Source: Antarcticimicrobium luteum
GTDB lineage: Bacteria > Pseudomonadota > Alphaproteobacteria > Rhodobacterales > Rhodobacteraceae
Assembly (NCBI RefSeq): GCF_004358185.1
Contig: NZ_SMUV01000074.1
Location: forward strand, 1-64,000
Length of the DNA: 64,000 bases
Direction of reading: 5' to 3'
The position numbers were made by a program, and so were the translations under genes. The notes under the pieces are model-generated. The model ran no database searches. It saw only the letters and a list, made by a program, of their open reading frames with translations, and had not been told where the DNA came from. Position 1 is the first letter of the stretch. Every line of letters starts with the position of its first letter. This document shows positions 47,118 to 59,060 of the stretch, piece by piece.

Positions 47118-47797
47118 CAGCCCTGATCGCCGTTGATCTCGGACCAGGCCCGGTTGATGTCGACCATGCGCTTTTCGGCAAGGCGTATCGCCTCGGGCGG
47201 CACCCCGCGGGCGATCATCCGGTCGGGATGGCATTCGCGCACCAGGCGGCGCCAGGCCTGGCGCACCTCTGGCAAGGGGGTTCCAGGCGCCACGCCGAGA
47301 ATGGCATAGGGGTCGGGTTCCGCGTCCAGGACGAACCGGGCCTTGAGCGCGTGGAACTCTGCCGGGCTGAGCCCGAAGATCCCTGCCACATCGGCAAGAA
47401 AATCATTCTCGCCCGGGTGAAAGAACCCGTCCGCCATCGCGATGTGAAACAGCCCCTCCATCAGATAGCAGAGCGTCTGACGGTCGTTGTCGAACATGCG
47501 GCGGATGCCCCGGGCGTATTCGCGGTACCCGGCCACATCGGTACGCGCCATGTTGAAGACGCGGGCCGCGCCCGCCTCGTCGGCGCGGGCGATCTGGAAC
47601 ACCTCGCGGAACGCGGTGACCTCGTCGCGGGTCACCTGCCCGTCGGCCTTGGCCATCTTGGCGCCCAGTGCGATCACCGCGATGGCAAAGGCGACGCTGC
47701 GCTGCGGCGGCGTGCGCAGACGGTCGAACACCTCGGTCAGGCTTTCGCCCTGACGCAGCGCGGTGAGCGCATCGGTTATGCGGGTCCAGATCGACAT
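47117..47797 (-). CDS. TerB/DnaJ domain protein (DjlA-like)
   Basis: A 226-residue cytoplasmic protein with a TerB-like helical domain (about 30-150; LGAKMAKADGQVTRDEV) and a C-terminal J domain (about 160-220; DPYAILGVAP and VRECHPDR, with the HPD motif). It is DjlA-like but lacks the N-terminal membrane helix. HPD marks it as a partner for DnaK. The start is 111 bases from the VOC gene end. Confidence 0.92.
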   Translation of the reverse strand: MSIWTRITDALTALRQGESLTEVFDRLRTPPQRSVAFAIAVIALGAKMAKADGQVTRDEVTAFREVFQIARADEAGAARVFNMARTDVAGYREYARGIRRMFDNDRQTLCYLMEGLFHIAMADGFFHPGENDFLADVAGIFGLSPAEFHALKARFVLDAEPDPYAILGVAPGTPLPEVRQAWRRLVRECHPDRMIARGVPPEAIRLAEKRMVDINRAWSEINGDQG

Positions 47798-47907
47798 TCT
47801 TCAGCTTACCCCGCCAATAGGGCGGTGTCAGGTGCGGGCTCGGGTCGCGGTCTGACCGATTCTCCGCATCGGCACAAGGTCCGGCCGCCGCCCGGCACGG
47901 CGGCTGT

Positions 47908-48519
47908 TCAACGCAGGATCCGCCGCCCGTGCGGCGTGTCGACTTCCGCACTCAGCGCCGGATCGCCCGGCTCGAACGCCAGGCGGGCATCGGCCAGATG
48001 CAGCGCCAGCAGATCGCGCAGCGCCGACGCGTCGGGATGCGACACCACCAGGCGGTGCAGGCGGCAGCCCGAGGCGGGCAACAGGCTGGCGGGGTGAACA
48101 TCGCACTGCCACTGGATCAGCGGCGGAAACAGGTTGTCGAACGGCAGCCTGCCGGTCGCCGGCACCGCCATGCGCCAGCGCAGATCGCCGCGGGTCAGCG
48201 ACACCGGCGCGCCGGCATCGACAGGCAGGGCGGCCAGCAGCACGTCGAGATCATCACAGCGGCAGATCCAGTTGGTCAGCCGCGCCGGCCCCGAAAAATT
48301 GTCCAGATCGAACCAGCGCGGCCGCTCCGGCGCGGGGCGCGCGGGATCGGCTGCGATCGCCTCCAGATACAGCCCGTCCTCCAGCCCCAGAAGACGGTTG
48401 TGGGTGTTGAAGACGTCATGCTGCCCGCCCGGCCCCATCGCCACGCCCAGCGCCGCCTCGACCGCCTCGGTGGCCTCCTCCAGCGTTTCGCCCGATACCG
48501 CGATGTGGTCCAGTTCCAT
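47908..48519 (-). CDS. VOC/glyoxalase-like domain protein
   Basis: A 203-residue protein with MELDHIAVSGETLEEATEAVEAALG, the opening of the glyoxalase_3-like VOC branch, and a second module at about 150 (RLHRLVVSHPDA). It may be a metal-free member. The function is unknown. The ORF to 48576 is a leader. It follows the MAPEG gene on the same strand. Confidence 0.83.
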   Translation of the reverse strand: MELDHIAVSGETLEEATEAVEAALGVAMGPGGQHDVFNTHNRLLGLEDGLYLEAIAADPARPAPERPRWFDLDNFSGPARLTNWICRCDDLDVLLAALPVDAGAPVSLTRGDLRWRMAVPATGRLPFDNLFPPLIQWQCDVHPASLLPASGCRLHRLVVSHPDASALRDLLALHLADARLAFEPGDPALSAEVDTPHGRRILR

Positions 48520-48606
48520 CCGCGCCCCTCCGCTTTGATCCGGCGTCAGCCTAGGCGGTGGCCCCGGGCACGACAAGCCGCGACCGCAGACTGTACAAAT
48601 TCACGC

Positions 48607-49095
48607 TCAGACCGCCCAGGACACCAGCGCCCAGAGCCCCGCCAGCACCGTCGGATAGAAGGTGCCGGCGAACCCCAGCCCCCGCAGCGGCGGCGACAGG
48701 TGATAGCCGATCCAGAACAAAATCCGCATCAGCGCAAAGGACAGGCCCAGCGCGATCGCCACCGCCCCCCCCAGCGTCAGCGCGGCAAAGGGCCAGAGCG
48801 CCAGCGCCAGCGCCAGCTGTTCCAGCGTGTTGCGCAGCACCCGCTGGTCGATGTCGGCAGCCGAGCCCGGTGCCGGCTCCGCCCCGTCGATCAGCGCATC
48901 GTCGAAAAACCGCCGCGCCGCCAGCCGCCCGATCATCGCCGCGAGCACCAGCCCCGGCGCCAGGAATGCAGCGGGCAGCGCCACCGGCGCCGGCAGATAG
49001 GGCACCCCCATCAGCGCCGGCGCCGACAGCACCGCCAGCGCCCAGAAGGCGCCGGCGGCCATGCCCGCCAGAATGATCCGGCGCCTGGCTGTCAC
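48607..49095 (-). CDS. MAPEG family membrane protein
   Basis: A 162-residue membrane protein with four hydrophobic segments (about 8-26, 35-55, 90-110 and 135-155). [20 protein letters not shown] (about 84-103) is the MAPEG signature, with the glutathione-binding type Arg and Asn. It overlaps the end of methylmalonyl-CoA mutase by four bases, so translation is coupled. Substrate unknown. Confidence 0.82.
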   Translation of the reverse strand: MTARRRIILAGMAAGAFWALAVLSAPALMGVPYLPAPVALPAAFLAPGLVLAAMIGRLAARRFFDDALIDGAEPAPGSAADIDQRVLRNTLEQLALALALWPFAALTLGGAVAIALGLSFALMRILFWIGYHLSPPLRGLGFAGTFYPTVLAGLWALVSWAV

Positions 49096-51221
49096 CCCCG
49101 CGCCTCGCGGATCAGCTTCAGGATGTCCTGGGCCGCGTGCGGGATATTGGTGCCGGGGCCAAAGATCGCCTTGACCCCATTGTCATAGAGGAACTGGTAA
49201 TCCTGCTGCGGGATCACCCCGCCGCAGATCACGATGATGTCCCCGGCGCCCTGATCCTTCAGCGCCTGCACAAGCTGCGGCGCCAGCGTCTTGTGCCCCG
49301 CCGCCTGCGACGAGATGCCGACCACATGCACATCGTTGTCGACGGCGTCCTGAGCGGCCTCTTCCGGGGTCTGGAACAGCGGGCCCACATCGACGTCGAA
49401 GCCGATGTCGGCGAATGCGGTGGCGATCACCTTGGCGCCGCGGTCGTGGCCGTCCTGGCCCATCTTCACGACCAGCATGCGCGGCCGCCGCCCTTCGTCC
49501 TCGGCGAACTGCTCGACCGATTTCTGAATCGCGGCAAAACCTTCGTCGCCCTCGTAGGCCGCGCCATAGACGCCTGCCAGCGTCTTGACCTCGGCGCGGT
49601 GCCGGCCGAACACTTTTTCCATTGCCATGCTGATCTCTCCCACGGTGGCCCGGGCACGGGCCGCTTCGACCGCCGCCTCGAGCAGGTTGCCGCCCTCGCT
49701 GGCGCGGCGTGCAAGTTCATCCAGCGCCGCATTGCAGGCGACCTCGTCCCGTGTGGCGCGGATCCGCTCCAGCCGGGCGATCTGGCTCTCGCGCACGGCG
49801 ACGTTGTCGACGTCGAGGATGTCGATCGGATCCTCCTTGTCCTTGCGATACTTGTTGACGCCGACGATCACCTCCTGGCCGCGGTCGATCATCGCCTGCC
49901 GGCGCGCGGCGGTCTCCTCGATCCGCAGTTTCGGCATGCCGGAGGCCACGGCCTTGGTCATGCCGCCCATCCCGTCGACCTCCTCGATCAGCTTCCACGC
50001 CTCTTCGGCGAGCTGCGCGGTCAGGCTTTCGACGTAATAGGAGCCCGCCAGCGGATCGACCACATTGGTGATGCCGGTTTCTTCCTGCAGGATCAGCTGG
50101 GTGTTGCGCGCGATCCGGGCCGAGAAATCGGTCGGCAGCGCGATCGCCTCGTCCAGCGCGTTGGTGTGCAGCGACTGGGTGCCGCCCAGAACCGCGCTCA
50201 TCGCCTCATAGGCGGTGCGGATCACGTTGTTGTAGGGATCCTGCTCCTGCAGGCTGACGCCCGAGGTCTGGCAATGGGTGCGCAGCATCTTGGAACGCTC
50301 GTTCTGCGCGCCGAATTCCGTCATGATCCGGTGCCAGAGCAGCCGCGCGGCACGCAGCTTGGCCGCCTCCATGAAGAAGTTCATGCCGATGGCGAAGAAA
50401 AACGACAGCCGGCCTGCGAACTTGTCCACGTCCATGCCGGCCTCGATCGCGGCCTTCACGTATTCCCTGCCGTCGGCCAGGGTATAGGCCAGCTCCTGCA
50501 CCAGGTTCGCGCCGGCCTCCTGCATGTGATAGCCGGAGATCGAGATCGAGTTGAATTTCGGCATCTCGTTCGAGGTGTATTCGATGATGTCCGAGATGAT
50601 CCGCATCGAGGGTTCGGGCGGATAGATATAGGTGTTTCGGACCATGAACTCCTTCAGAATGTCGTTCTGAATGGTGCCCGCCAGCAGCGATTTGTCGTGG
50701 CCCTGCTCCTCGCCGGTGACGATGAAGTTCGCCAGGATCGGGATCACCGCGCCGTTCATCGTCATCGACACCGACACCTTGTCCAGCGGAATCCCGTCGA
50801 ACAGGATCTTCATGTCCTCGACGCTGTCGATGGCGACACCCGCCTTGCCGACATCGCCGACAACGCGCGGGTGATCGCTGTCATAGCCACGGTGGGTGGC
50901 CAGGTCGAAGGCGACTGAGACGCCCTGCTGACCGGCGGCCAGGTTGCGGCGATAAAAGGCGTTGGATTCCTCGGCCGTCGAGAACCCCGCATATTGCCGG
51001 ATTGTCCAGGGACGGCCGGCGTACATGGTGGCCTTCACCCCCCGGGTGAAGGGCGCAAAGCCCGGCAGCGTGCCCATATGGGGCAGATCGCCGGTGTCTT
51101 CCTCGGTATAGAGCGGCTTGACCTCGATGCCTTCCAGCGTGGTCCAGTCGAGATCCGCCAACGGGCGGCCGCGCAGCTCTTTCTCAGCCAGCGCCCGCCA
51201 GTCGTCTATCTTCTTTGTCAT
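49092..51221 (-). CDS. scpA: Methylmalonyl-CoA mutase
   Basis: A 709-residue B12-dependent enzyme that converts (R)-methylmalonyl-CoA to succinyl-CoA, the last step of propionyl-CoA assimilation. The catalytic barrel comes first ([17 protein letters not shown] near 125), then a linker, then the B12 domain with [16 protein letters not shown] (about 592-607), whose DxHxxG His binds cobalt. It is one chain, not the two-subunit form. The start at 51221 gives MTKKIDDW, the family N-terminus, and lies 38 bases inside the upstream gene. Confidence 0.97.
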   Translation of the reverse strand: MTKKIDDWRALAEKELRGRPLADLDWTTLEGIEVKPLYTEEDTGDLPHMGTLPGFAPFTRGVKATMYAGRPWTIRQYAGFSTAEESNAFYRRNLAAGQQGVSVAFDLATHRGYDSDHPRVVGDVGKAGVAIDSVEDMKILFDGIPLDKVSVSMTMNGAVIPILANFIVTGEEQGHDKSLLAGTIQNDILKEFMVRNTYIYPPEPSMRIISDIIEYTSNEMPKFNSISISGYHMQEAGANLVQELAYTLADGREYVKAAIEAGMDVDKFAGRLSFFFAIGMNFFMEAAKLRAARLLWHRIMTEFGAQNERSKMLRTHCQTSGVSLQEQDPYNNVIRTAYEAMSAVLGGTQSLHTNALDEAIALPTDFSARIARNTQLILQEETGITNVVDPLAGSYYVESLTAQLAEEAWKLIEEVDGMGGMTKAVASGMPKLRIEETAARRQAMIDRGQEVIVGVNKYRKDKEDPIDILDVDNVAVRESQIARLERIRATRDEVACNAALDELARRASEGGNLLEAAVEAARARATVGEISMAMEKVFGRHRAEVKTLAGVYGAAYEGDEGFAAIQKSVEQFAEDEGRRPRMLVVKMGQDGHDRGAKVIATAFADIGFDVDVGPLFQTPEEAAQDAVDNDVHVVGISSQAAGHKTLAPQLVQALKDQGAGDIIVICGGVIPQQDYQFLYDNGVKAIFGPGTNIPHAAQDILKLIREARG

Positions 51222-52122
51222 CGCATATTCCTCTTGTCGCATTCCTGTGCGGCGGGATCGGATCCGCCGCCTGTTTCCTGTCGGGATCCCCGGCCAGCCG
51301 GGCGATCCCGCCGGCCCCGCCGATGATCCACATCATGTCGTCGGCATACCCCTCGCGCAGGGTGGCGGCCTGGGCCTCGGAGAAGGGCCGCCAGCGGTCG
51401 TCGTCCGGCGGCAGCAGGGCCGCCTCGGGTTTTGGCAACCAGGCGCGCAGTTCCGGCAGCCGGGGGGTGGCATTGAGCCAGCCGCGCGCATGGGTCCGGG
51501 GCGCCGCCAGGCCGGCGATCGCCTCGAGCTGCGCCTCGGGCCGTCCGCCGAAGGTTTCGAAGGGCAGGACCACCAGATCCGCCCCGGGAATGGCGCCGGC
51601 GACCTCTGCGATCACGTCGCGCCAGCTTCGGCCGGCCGATGCCAGCCGCTCCAGCGCCGCCGCGGACGGCACCCCCGCGCCCCGGGTCACCGCCTGTGAC
51701 AGCACGGCCGCCCAATAAGCGTCAAGCGCGCGGATATTCAGCGCGACGGTCAGCCTGTACCCGTCGAAGGCCCGGCCCAGGCGCGCCATCCGCTCGCCCA
51801 GCCCGCAATAGAGCCCGCCGAGCCGGAGATTGACGCGCGGCGCGCCCATGACACCCGGATCGCTGACGATCAGCCGCTGCGCCCCGGCCTCGGCGCAGGC
51901 GGCCAGATTGATCCGGATACGGCCCGCCGCCCGGGGCGCGCCGTCGCGCCCGCTCAGGGGCCGGTCATCGGGCATCAGCCCCGCGAAAAGCCCGTGCCGG
52001 GTGCGGCGCGGGCCCCAGACCGCACAGCCCGACGCCGCCAGCCGCGTCCGGTTCTGGTGCAGATAGTCCTGAAAGGTGGTGGTGGCGCACAGATGCGCGC
52101 CGATGTGCAGAATGACATCCAT
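51184..52122 (-). CDS. Sulfotransferase-like protein (predicted)
   Basis: A 312-residue protein. [25 protein letters not shown] (residues 1 to about 25) resembles the PAPS-binding start of bacterial sulfotransferases, although the usual P-loop is weaker. The remainder is Arg/Ala-rich and divergent. It overlaps the mutase gene start by 38 bases and is upstream on the same strand. Its role with propionyl-CoA genes is unclear; proximity may be accidental. Confidence 0.65.
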   Translation of the reverse strand: MDVILHIGAHLCATTTFQDYLHQNRTRLAASGCAVWGPRRTRHGLFAGLMPDDRPLSGRDGAPRAAGRIRINLAACAEAGAQRLIVSDPGVMGAPRVNLRLGGLYCGLGERMARLGRAFDGYRLTVALNIRALDAYWAAVLSQAVTRGAGVPSAAALERLASAGRSWRDVIAEVAGAIPGADLVVLPFETFGGRPEAQLEAIAGLAAPRTHARGWLNATPRLPELRAWLPKPEAALLPPDDDRWRPFSEAQAATLREGYADDMMWIIGGAGGIARLAGDPDRKQAADPIPPHRNATRGICDDKEDRRLAGAG

Positions 52123-52299
52123 CGCTTTGCCGGTCCTTGTCCGTCGGGCCGCCCCGGTCGGCCCGCTGTCGGGGAATGGCAAGATGGTCATGCACAACCC
52201 CTGACAAAGCGATTAACGATGAACTTTTTGCCGCCAGATGCGAAAACCATGGTCGCATTCCCCGCCCACGAGCCTATATTTGCCCGGACAGGAGATCGC

Positions 52300-52752
52300 A
52301 TGAAACGCATCCTAGCCTTTGTTATTGCTACATTTATCCCTTTCTCGGCCCTCGCGGCCGAAGAGGCCGGCCCGGCAGATGAGGCCCTGATCCAGCCGGT
52401 GGGCGAGACCGAGCTTGGCGCCTTTCTCTGGCTCAGGCGCCCGATCCTGATCTTTTCCGACACGCCCTCGGACCCGCGGTTCATCGACCAGATCGCCATG
52501 CTGGAGGCCGAGGCCGCACGGCTGACCGAGCGTGACGTGGTGATCCTGACCGACACCGATCCCGGCGCCCGCAGCCCGGCGCGGCAAAAACTGCGCCCGC
52601 GCGGGTTCCAGTTCGTGCTGATCGCCAAGGACGGCACCGTCGCACTGCGCAAACCGGCGCCGCTGAGCGTGCGCGAGATCACCCGCACCATCGACAAGAT
52701 GCCGATGCGCCAGCGCGAGGTCGAAGAGCGTCGGGCCGCGCCAGACAAGTAG
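52300..52752 (+). CDS. DUF4174 secreted protein
   Basis: A 150-residue exported protein with a signal peptide (to about residue 20, ALA) and a DUF4174 thioredoxin-like domain: RPILIFSDTPSDPRF (about 47-61), RGFQFVLIAKDG and a late KMPMRQREVEERR. No redox cysteines are visible. ATG 52300 has AGGAGATC before it. Opposite strand to its neighbours. Confidence 0.85.
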   Translation: MKRILAFVIATFIPFSALAAEEAGPADEALIQPVGETELGAFLWLRRPILIFSDTPSDPRFIDQIAMLEAEAARLTERDVVILTDTDPGARSPARQKLRPRGFQFVLIAKDGTVALRKPAPLSVREITRTIDKMPMRQREVEERRAAPDK

Positions 52753-52839
52753 ATCGCCGCGCGGCCCGGCCCCCGGAGCCCGGCGCGTATCCGCACCGGG
52801 GCATCGGGCCGTGGATCTGCCGCGCGCCGTATCATTGGG

Positions 52840-54885
<2,046 letters not shown>

Positions 54886-54917
54886 GCTTCGTCCTTCGTT
54901 CTTGGGTGGCTGTCACG

Positions 54918-54958
54918 CGAAACGCCGGCCCGGGCCATATGGCCCGAACCGGCGTTCG
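54918..54958 (-). terminator. Hairpin between small lipoprotein gene and pccA
   Basis: CGAAACGCCGG and CCGGCGTTCG form the outer stem around GGGCCATATGGCCC, itself a perfect palindrome. On the minus strand it ends in GGCGTTTCGCG, which is only weakly T-rich. It lies just after the small lipoprotein gene, so it may end that transcript and insulate pccA. Confidence 0.6.
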
Positions 54959-55020
54959 GTTGAGGTCGGATCGGCCCGCAGGCGGGCCGGAATGTCATCG
55001 GCTGCGGGCGCGCGCCCGGC

Positions 55021-55224
55021 TCAGCAGTCTTCGGGGTGTTCCTGACAATAGAGCAGGTTGGCCGCCGCCCCCGCCGCCGCCCCGACGCCGCGGTTGGTGT
55101 CGAGCACGGCCGCCCCGAGATAGCCGGCGCCGGCGCCGTAAAGCAGCTGCTCGCCCGGATCGTCGCCGCAAGCCACCAGGCCCGTGCAGGCCGCAAGGGC
55201 CAGGATAATTCGTTTCGCCCGCAT
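55021..55224 (-). CDS. Small lipoprotein
   Basis: A 67-residue lipoprotein with a lipobox ending LVAC (Cys 19). The mature part is glycine- and alanine-rich (GAGAGYLGAA, GAAAGAAANLL) and ends in CQEHPEDC. It resembles Gly-zipper-like outer-membrane lipoproteins but no family is certain. GGAGCGG lies before the ATG. Similar small genes occur between pccA and pccB in this group. Confidence 0.75.
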   Translation of the reverse strand: MRAKRIILALAACTGLVACGDDPGEQLLYGAGAGYLGAAVLDTNRGVGAAAGAAANLLYCQEHPEDC

Positions 55225-55576
55225 GTTACCGCTCCTTCTTGTTCCGCGTCGGTTCGCTGCGAAATCAAACCGTCAGGCGCGGGAACAGGCAAGCGCGATC
55301 GCAGCGCATCGCCGCCTTTGGCAGAACGCCGCCGATCGCCCCGACGCCCGCCGCGCGAAAAGAAGACGGGCAGGCCGACGCGGAGCGCCTGCACCTGCCC
55401 GTTACAGGAAGGGGTACGGAACGGTTGGTCCGAAGCGCGGCGGAAAAGCGATCCGTCCGACGCTGATGTCATGCTGATACAGACGGATCGCGCCGCCAAG
55501 CGCAGCCCGGCGCACGGCCCGGTTTGGGCCGTAATCTGCCGGTTTTTCCAGCCTGTGGGCAAGACACCGCCGATGT
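55225..55576. other. 352-bp spacer without a gene
   Basis: It lies upstream of the small lipoprotein and downstream of the 114-residue gene. A minus-strand terminator is at 55353-55402, and CGATCCGTC and GACGGATCG (55449-55457 and 55492-55500) form a 9-bp inverted repeat with a 34-base gap. Reading frames here look random. Confidence 0.5.
55353..55402 (-). terminator. Minus-strand terminator
   Basis: ACGGGCAGG (55366-55374) pairs with CCTGCCCGT (55394-55402). On the minus strand the stem is followed by CTTCTTTTCG. It would end the transcript of the gene starting at 55921. Confidence 0.7.
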
Positions 55577-55921
55577 TCATCCGAACAGCTCCGGAAAACT
55601 GGCGCGCGCCACCGCAACGTCGATCACCAGAAGCGCATCATAGCTTTCGGGATCGAAGGGATCCTCGGCCGGGATCACCTCGCGGCCGAACAGCCAGCTC
55701 AGCCGGCCGGCATCGAGATTGCCGCGCTCAAAAGGCTGATCGCCGAAATGTTCCCACAGCGCCCGCATGAAACCGGCATCGGCGCGGCGGTCGGCCGGGC
55801 GGCGATCGGAAAAACGTTCGCGCCGGATCAGCGGCGTCACACCCTTGGGGTTCGGGCGGCGGATGATGAACTGGAAATCGGTGCCGGGAAGGCGGCCGGG
55901 AAAACCGCGGTGTTTCAGCAT
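55577..55921 (-). CDS. Conserved hypothetical protein
   Basis: A 114-residue cytoplasmic protein without a recognised family. It opens HRGFPGRLPGTDFQFIIRRPN, has an Arg-rich segment (RERFSDRRPADRRADAG), then ALWEHFGDQPFERGNLDAGRLSWLFG and ends with FPELFG. It is on the pccB/pccA strand and may be co-transcribed with the next small lipoprotein upstream. Confidence 0.7.
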   Translation of the reverse strand: MLKHRGFPGRLPGTDFQFIIRRPNPKGVTPLIRRERFSDRRPADRRADAGFMRALWEHFGDQPFERGNLDAGRLSWLFGREVIPAEDPFDPESYDALLVIDVAVARASFPELFG

Positions 55922-55999
55922 GACCGCGCCCCCCGGTCGGGCCGCGGCGCGACAGGCGGGACTGGCGGGACAGGCCCGAAGGCCAGCCCCGCGCGCGTC

Positions 56000-56143
56000 T
56001 TACTTGTACTTGCCGGTAAAGGCCGGCTCGACCGAGATCGGCTCCGGCTCGACCACGACATACTCCTGCTTGGGCGAGTTGTCGCAGGCCGCCACGGTGG
56101 CGACGAAGCCAACCATGGCAAGGAATTGGATGCTCTTCGACAT
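56000..56143 (-). CDS. 47-residue lipoprotein
   Basis: A short protein: lipobox TVAAC (Cys 20), then DNSPKQEYVVVEPEPISVEP and a final GKYK. ATG 56143 has AGGAG seven bases away, a strong ribosome site. It is a separate gene, too short for the usual length cut-off. Small lipoproteins like this recur in this stretch of Rhodobacterales genomes. Function unknown. Confidence 0.72.
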   Translation of the reverse strand: MSKSIQFLAMVGFVATVAACDNSPKQEYVVVEPEPISVEPAFTGKYK

Positions 56144-56282
56144 CTGTTTCTCCTGACTAGTTCACTGAAACCAACAGGGCGCACGTGCCCTGCCTGCCTC
56201 AACCTCGAGGTTTCAGCCGCTGTACCGCGGCCGGCCCCGGGTATAGCCGAAATCACGCCGAAAATATATCCACAGCCTGTCA

Positions 56283-56296
56283 ACAGGCCGGCCTGT
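56283..56296. repeat. 14-bp perfect palindrome ACAGGCCGGCCTGT
   Basis: The palindrome lies in the spacer between the 47-residue lipoprotein gene and the DUF6497 gene, near a possible promoter (TTTTCGG and GGCTATAC on the minus strand). It could be an operator. No known regulator matches. Confidence 0.35.
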
Positions 56297-56357
56297 GGCG
56301 GCAAAGCCTCAACTGGAACCATAGGTGAGCTTTTCCTCGCAAGATATTGTAGCATAG

Positions 56358-56858
56358 TCAAAACCCTTCCCAGATGCAGCGGTCGTTCTCGACCCTGTAG
56401 GCCTCGAAATACTGGGTGACGTCGGGCGCGGACTCGCCAAACGGCACCGCACGATCCGACAGCGAAATCACTACGCGCTCTGCCCTGATCCCGGTTTCGG
56501 CCAGATAGGGCAGCGCGACGGCGGCGCACAGATAGTCCATGTCCGCCGCGCTCTGCGCCGGACCGGCGACGGTGTCGATCTGAGGCGCAACAAAACGGAC
56601 CCGCAGCCAGGGCGCGCCGGGGGCGTCATCCTGCAGGACCTCGTGCAGGATCACTTTCTGGCCGGACGGCACCGGCACAGGCTCAGGGGATTGCGCGGAA
56701 ACCGGCGCGGCGATAACGGCCGCCGCCAGGATCGGTCCCGCAAGGTCGCAGCCCCGGCCCCGCCGCGAACGGAAGGCTCCTCCTGCCGGGGCTGCTGGCG
56801 GCGCGCGGAACCCCGCGCCCGCGATCCTGTCTTGCGGCTTTTGCGGCGGGGCGATCAT
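56358..56858 (-). CDS. DUF6497-like secreted protein
   Basis: A 166-residue protein with a conserved core: PSGQKVILHEVL, LRVRFVAPQID, ADMDYLCAAVALPYL and VISLSDRAVPFG, ending CIWEGF. I relate this to DUF6497 proteins of Rhodobacterales from recall. A hydrophobic segment (about 40-53) ends APVSAQ, a signal-peptide cleavage site, but the N-terminal stretch before it is unusually long; a start nearer residue 37 is possible but has no normal start codon. Function unknown. Confidence 0.68.
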   Translation of the reverse strand: MIAPPQKPQDRIAGAGFRAPPAAPAGGAFRSRRGRGCDLAGPILAAAVIAAPVSAQSPEPVPVPSGQKVILHEVLQDDAPGAPWLRVRFVAPQIDTVAGPAQSAADMDYLCAAVALPYLAETGIRAERVVISLSDRAVPFGESAPDVTQYFEAYRVENDRCIWEGF

Positions 56859-56919
56859 CGCGCGGCAACCTCCGCGCTGTCAATTCCCGCGGACGTTGCA
56901 CGCGCATTTCCGTCGGATG

Positions 56920-57321
56920 TCATTTCGGCGCCTCCTCGTCACGGGTGGCAAACTCTGCCGGAGAGATGATCTCAATCAGTTCCATATCGTCGGAGTGGCG
57001 GCATTCGCGATGCCTGATCCCCGGCGGTTGCAGCACGCAGGAGCCGGCGCGCAACACATGTTCGCCCTCGCCCTCGTATTCGAACACCACCCAGCCGCAG
57101 GTCACATAGACCATCTGGAAATCCAGATCGTGGGAATGCCAAGCGCCCGGGCTTTCCATCCCCGGCACCGCACGGATCACATGGGCGCCAAACTTGCCTT
57201 TGGTGGCCGTCTTGATGCCCAAGTCGCGGTATTCGAAGAACGCCCGCAGCCCCTCGCCCACGAACTTGCCATCGTCGGCGTGGGAGATGGTGAAGGCCTG
57301 GTTTTTCCACAGCTGGGTCAT
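56920..57321 (-). CDS. Cupin-domain protein
   Basis: A 133-residue single cupin. GAWHSHDLDFQMVYVTCG (about 60-77) and PPGIRHRECRH (about 102-112) provide the two cupin motifs and metal His ligands. No second domain. It starts just after the pccB hairpin on the same strand. ATG 57321 begins at the family N-terminus with a GGGAG site; the enzyme activity is unknown. Confidence 0.85.
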   Translation of the reverse strand: MTQLWKNQAFTISHADDGKFVGEGLRAFFEYRDLGIKTATKGKFGAHVIRAVPGMESPGAWHSHDLDFQMVYVTCGWVVFEYEGEGEHVLRAGSCVLQPPGIRHRECRHSDDMELIEIISPAEFATRDEEAPK

Positions 57322-57344
57322 GGGGGGCTCCCGTGTCTGCAAGG

Positions 57345-57391
57345 CCCCGCCGGGGGCCGATGTCGGAGCCTCCGGCGGGGATATTTATCCG
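57345..57391. terminator. Roseobacter-type hairpin after pccB
   Basis: CCCCGCCGG (57345-57353) pairs with CCGGCGGGG (57372-57380), followed on the + strand by ATATTTATC. The CTCCGGCGGGGATATTT core is a motif I recall as frequent at transcript ends in this order. It sits 16 bases beyond the pccB stop on the minus strand. Confidence 0.65.
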
Positions 57392-57406
57392 TAAGAAAAG
57401 ACCGGA

Positions 57407-58939
57407 TCAGAGCGGAATGTTGTCGTGCTTTTTCCAGGGATTTTCCAGCTTCTTGTTGCGCAAGGACGCAAAGGCGCGCGCCACGCGTTTGCGGGTCGAA
57501 TGCGGCTGGATCACCTCGTCGATAAAGCCCTTTTCGGCCGCCACGAAGGGGTTGGCGAACCGGTCCTCGTAATCCTTGGTGCGCTGCGCGATCTTTTCCG
57601 GATCGCCCAGTTCCGAGCGATACAGGATCTCGGTCGCGCCCTTGGCGCCCATCACCGCGATCTCGGCGGTGGGCCAGGCATAGTTGAAATCGCCGCGGAT
57701 GTGCTTGGAACTCATCACGTCATAGGCGCCGCCATAGGCCTTGCGGGTGATCACGGTGACCTTCGGCACCGTCGCCTCGCCATAGGCGAACAGAAGCTTG
57801 GCGCCATGCTTGATGACGCCGCCATATTCCTGAGAGGTGCCGGGCAGGAAGCCGGGCACATCGACCAGGGTCAGGATCGGGATCTCGAAGGCGTCGCAGA
57901 ACCGCACGAAGCGCGCCGCCTTGCGGCTGCTGTCGATGTCGAGGCACCCGGCCAGCACCATCGGCTGGTTGGCCACCACGCCCACGCTCTGCCCTTCCAG
58001 CCGGATGAAGCCGGTGATGATGTTCTTGGCGAAATCCTCCTGGATCTCATAGAAATCGCCCTCATCCGCGACCTTCAGGATCAGTTCCTTCATGTCGTAG
58101 GGGGTGTTGGCGTTTTCCGGGACCAGGGTGTCGAGGCTCATCTCGACCCGGCCGGGGGCATCGAAGAACGGGCGCACCGGCGGCTTTTCGCGGTTGTTCA
58201 GCGGCAGGAAATCGACCAGGCGGCGGACCTCGGCCAGCGCCTCCACGTCGTTTTCAAAGGCGCCGTCCGCGACCGAGCTCTTGCGGGTATGGGTCGAGGC
58301 GCCGCCAAGCTCCTCCGCGGTGACCTGTTCGTTGGTCACCGTCTTCACCACGTCGGGGCCGGTCACGAACATATACGAGGTGTCCTTCACCATGAAGATG
58401 AAGTCGGTCATCGCCGGGGAATAGACCGCGCCGCCGGCACAGGGGCCCATGATCAGGGAAATCTGCGGCACCACGCCCGAGGCCATGATATTGCGCTGGA
58501 ACACGTCGGCATAACCGGCGAGCGAGGCGACCCCCTCCTGGATCCGGGCACCGCCGGAGTCGTTGATGCCGATCACCGGCGCGCCGTTCTGCACCGCCAT
58601 ATCCATGATCTTGCAGATCTTCTGCGCGTGGGTCTCGCTGAGCGAGCCGCCAAACACGGTGAAATCCTGGGAAAACACATAGACCATGCGGCCGTTGATC
58701 GTGCCCCAGCCGGTCACCACCCCGTCGCCATAGGGGCGCTGCTCCTGCATTCCGAAATCGGTGCAGCGATGGGCGACGAACATGTCAAACTCTTCGAAAC
58801 TGTCCTCGTCCAGCAGCAGGTCGATGCGCTCGCGCGCGGTCAGTTTGCCGCGGGCATGCTGCGCGTCGATCCGCTTCTGTCCGCCACCCAGGCGGGCGGC
58901 GTCGCGGCGCTCTTCCAGCTCGGAAAGAATGTCCTTCAT
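57407..58939 (-). CDS. pccB: Propionyl-CoA carboxylase, carboxyltransferase beta subunit
   Basis: A 510-residue carboxyltransferase that moves the carboxyl group from PccA biotin to propionyl-CoA. Crotonase-like N and C domains are present: [23 protein letters not shown] (about 127-149), [13 protein letters not shown] and, later, [16 protein letters not shown] and [16 protein letters not shown] 58939 has AGGGGATAC before it; the longer frame to 59059 passes through promoter sequence and is rejected. Its upstream region has TTTGCAAA sites. Confidence 0.97.
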   Translation of the reverse strand: MKDILSELEERRDAARLGGGQKRIDAQHARGKLTARERIDLLLDEDSFEEFDMFVAHRCTDFGMQEQRPYGDGVVTGWGTINGRMVYVFSQDFTVFGGSLSETHAQKICKIMDMAVQNGAPVIGINDSGGARIQEGVASLAGYADVFQRNIMASGVVPQISLIMGPCAGGAVYSPAMTDFIFMVKDTSYMFVTGPDVVKTVTNEQVTAEELGGASTHTRKSSVADGAFENDVEALAEVRRLVDFLPLNNREKPPVRPFFDAPGRVEMSLDTLVPENANTPYDMKELILKVADEGDFYEIQEDFAKNIITGFIRLEGQSVGVVANQPMVLAGCLDIDSSRKAARFVRFCDAFEIPILTLVDVPGFLPGTSQEYGGVIKHGAKLLFAYGEATVPKVTVITRKAYGGAYDVMSSKHIRGDFNYAWPTAEIAVMGAKGATEILYRSELGDPEKIAQRTKDYEDRFANPFVAAEKGFIDEVIQPHSTRKRVARAFASLRNKKLENPWKKHDNIPL

Positions 58940-58964
58940 GATGCGTATCCCCTGTAAGATTTCA

Positions 58965-58973
58965 GCGGACCAT
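58965..58973 (-). promoter_or_regulatory. Possible -10 element of pccB
   Basis: TATATG on the minus strand (58973-58968) is about 30 bases before the pccB ATG. The best -35 is poor, as expected for an activator-dependent promoter. A TTTGCAAA site lies about 45-55 bases further upstream, a usual place for an activator. Confidence 0.4.
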
Positions 58974-59007
58974 ATAGGCAGGACAGCCGCCGCCAAAGTA
59001 AAATTCG

Positions 59008-59020
59008 GCAAATTTGCAAA
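59008..59020. promoter_or_regulatory. TTTGCAAA site (ScfR/PccR-like) upstream of pccB
   Basis: GCAAATTTGCAAA contains GCAAATTTGC, a palindrome, and TTTGCAAA (59013-59020). The same TTTGCAAA and a nearby CTGCAAA occur before the ScfR-type regulator gene at 61770. PccR of Rhodobacter sphaeroides is known to control pccB by binding TTTGCAAA-type sites. Confidence 0.7.
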
Positions 59021-59053
59021 GACAGGTAAACATGCGGCTGCATAAATGAATAA

Positions 59054-59060
59054 CTGCAAA
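59054..59060. promoter_or_regulatory. CTGCAAA half-site, M10 peptidase/pccB region
   Basis: CTGCAAA (59054-59060) is 40.5 bases centre-to-centre from the TTTGCAAA site. It is about 93 bases before the M10 peptidase ATG, so it could serve either gene. Confidence 0.5.

Noticed and set aside
55402-55617. A 71-residue minus-strand frame in the structured spacer
   Set aside because: It overlaps the 114-residue gene, has no ribosome site and its sequence is not protein-like.
56160-56215. AACCTCGAGGTT and nearby short palindromes as operators
   Set aside because: A 12-bp palindrome is not rare in this composition and nothing links it to a regulator.
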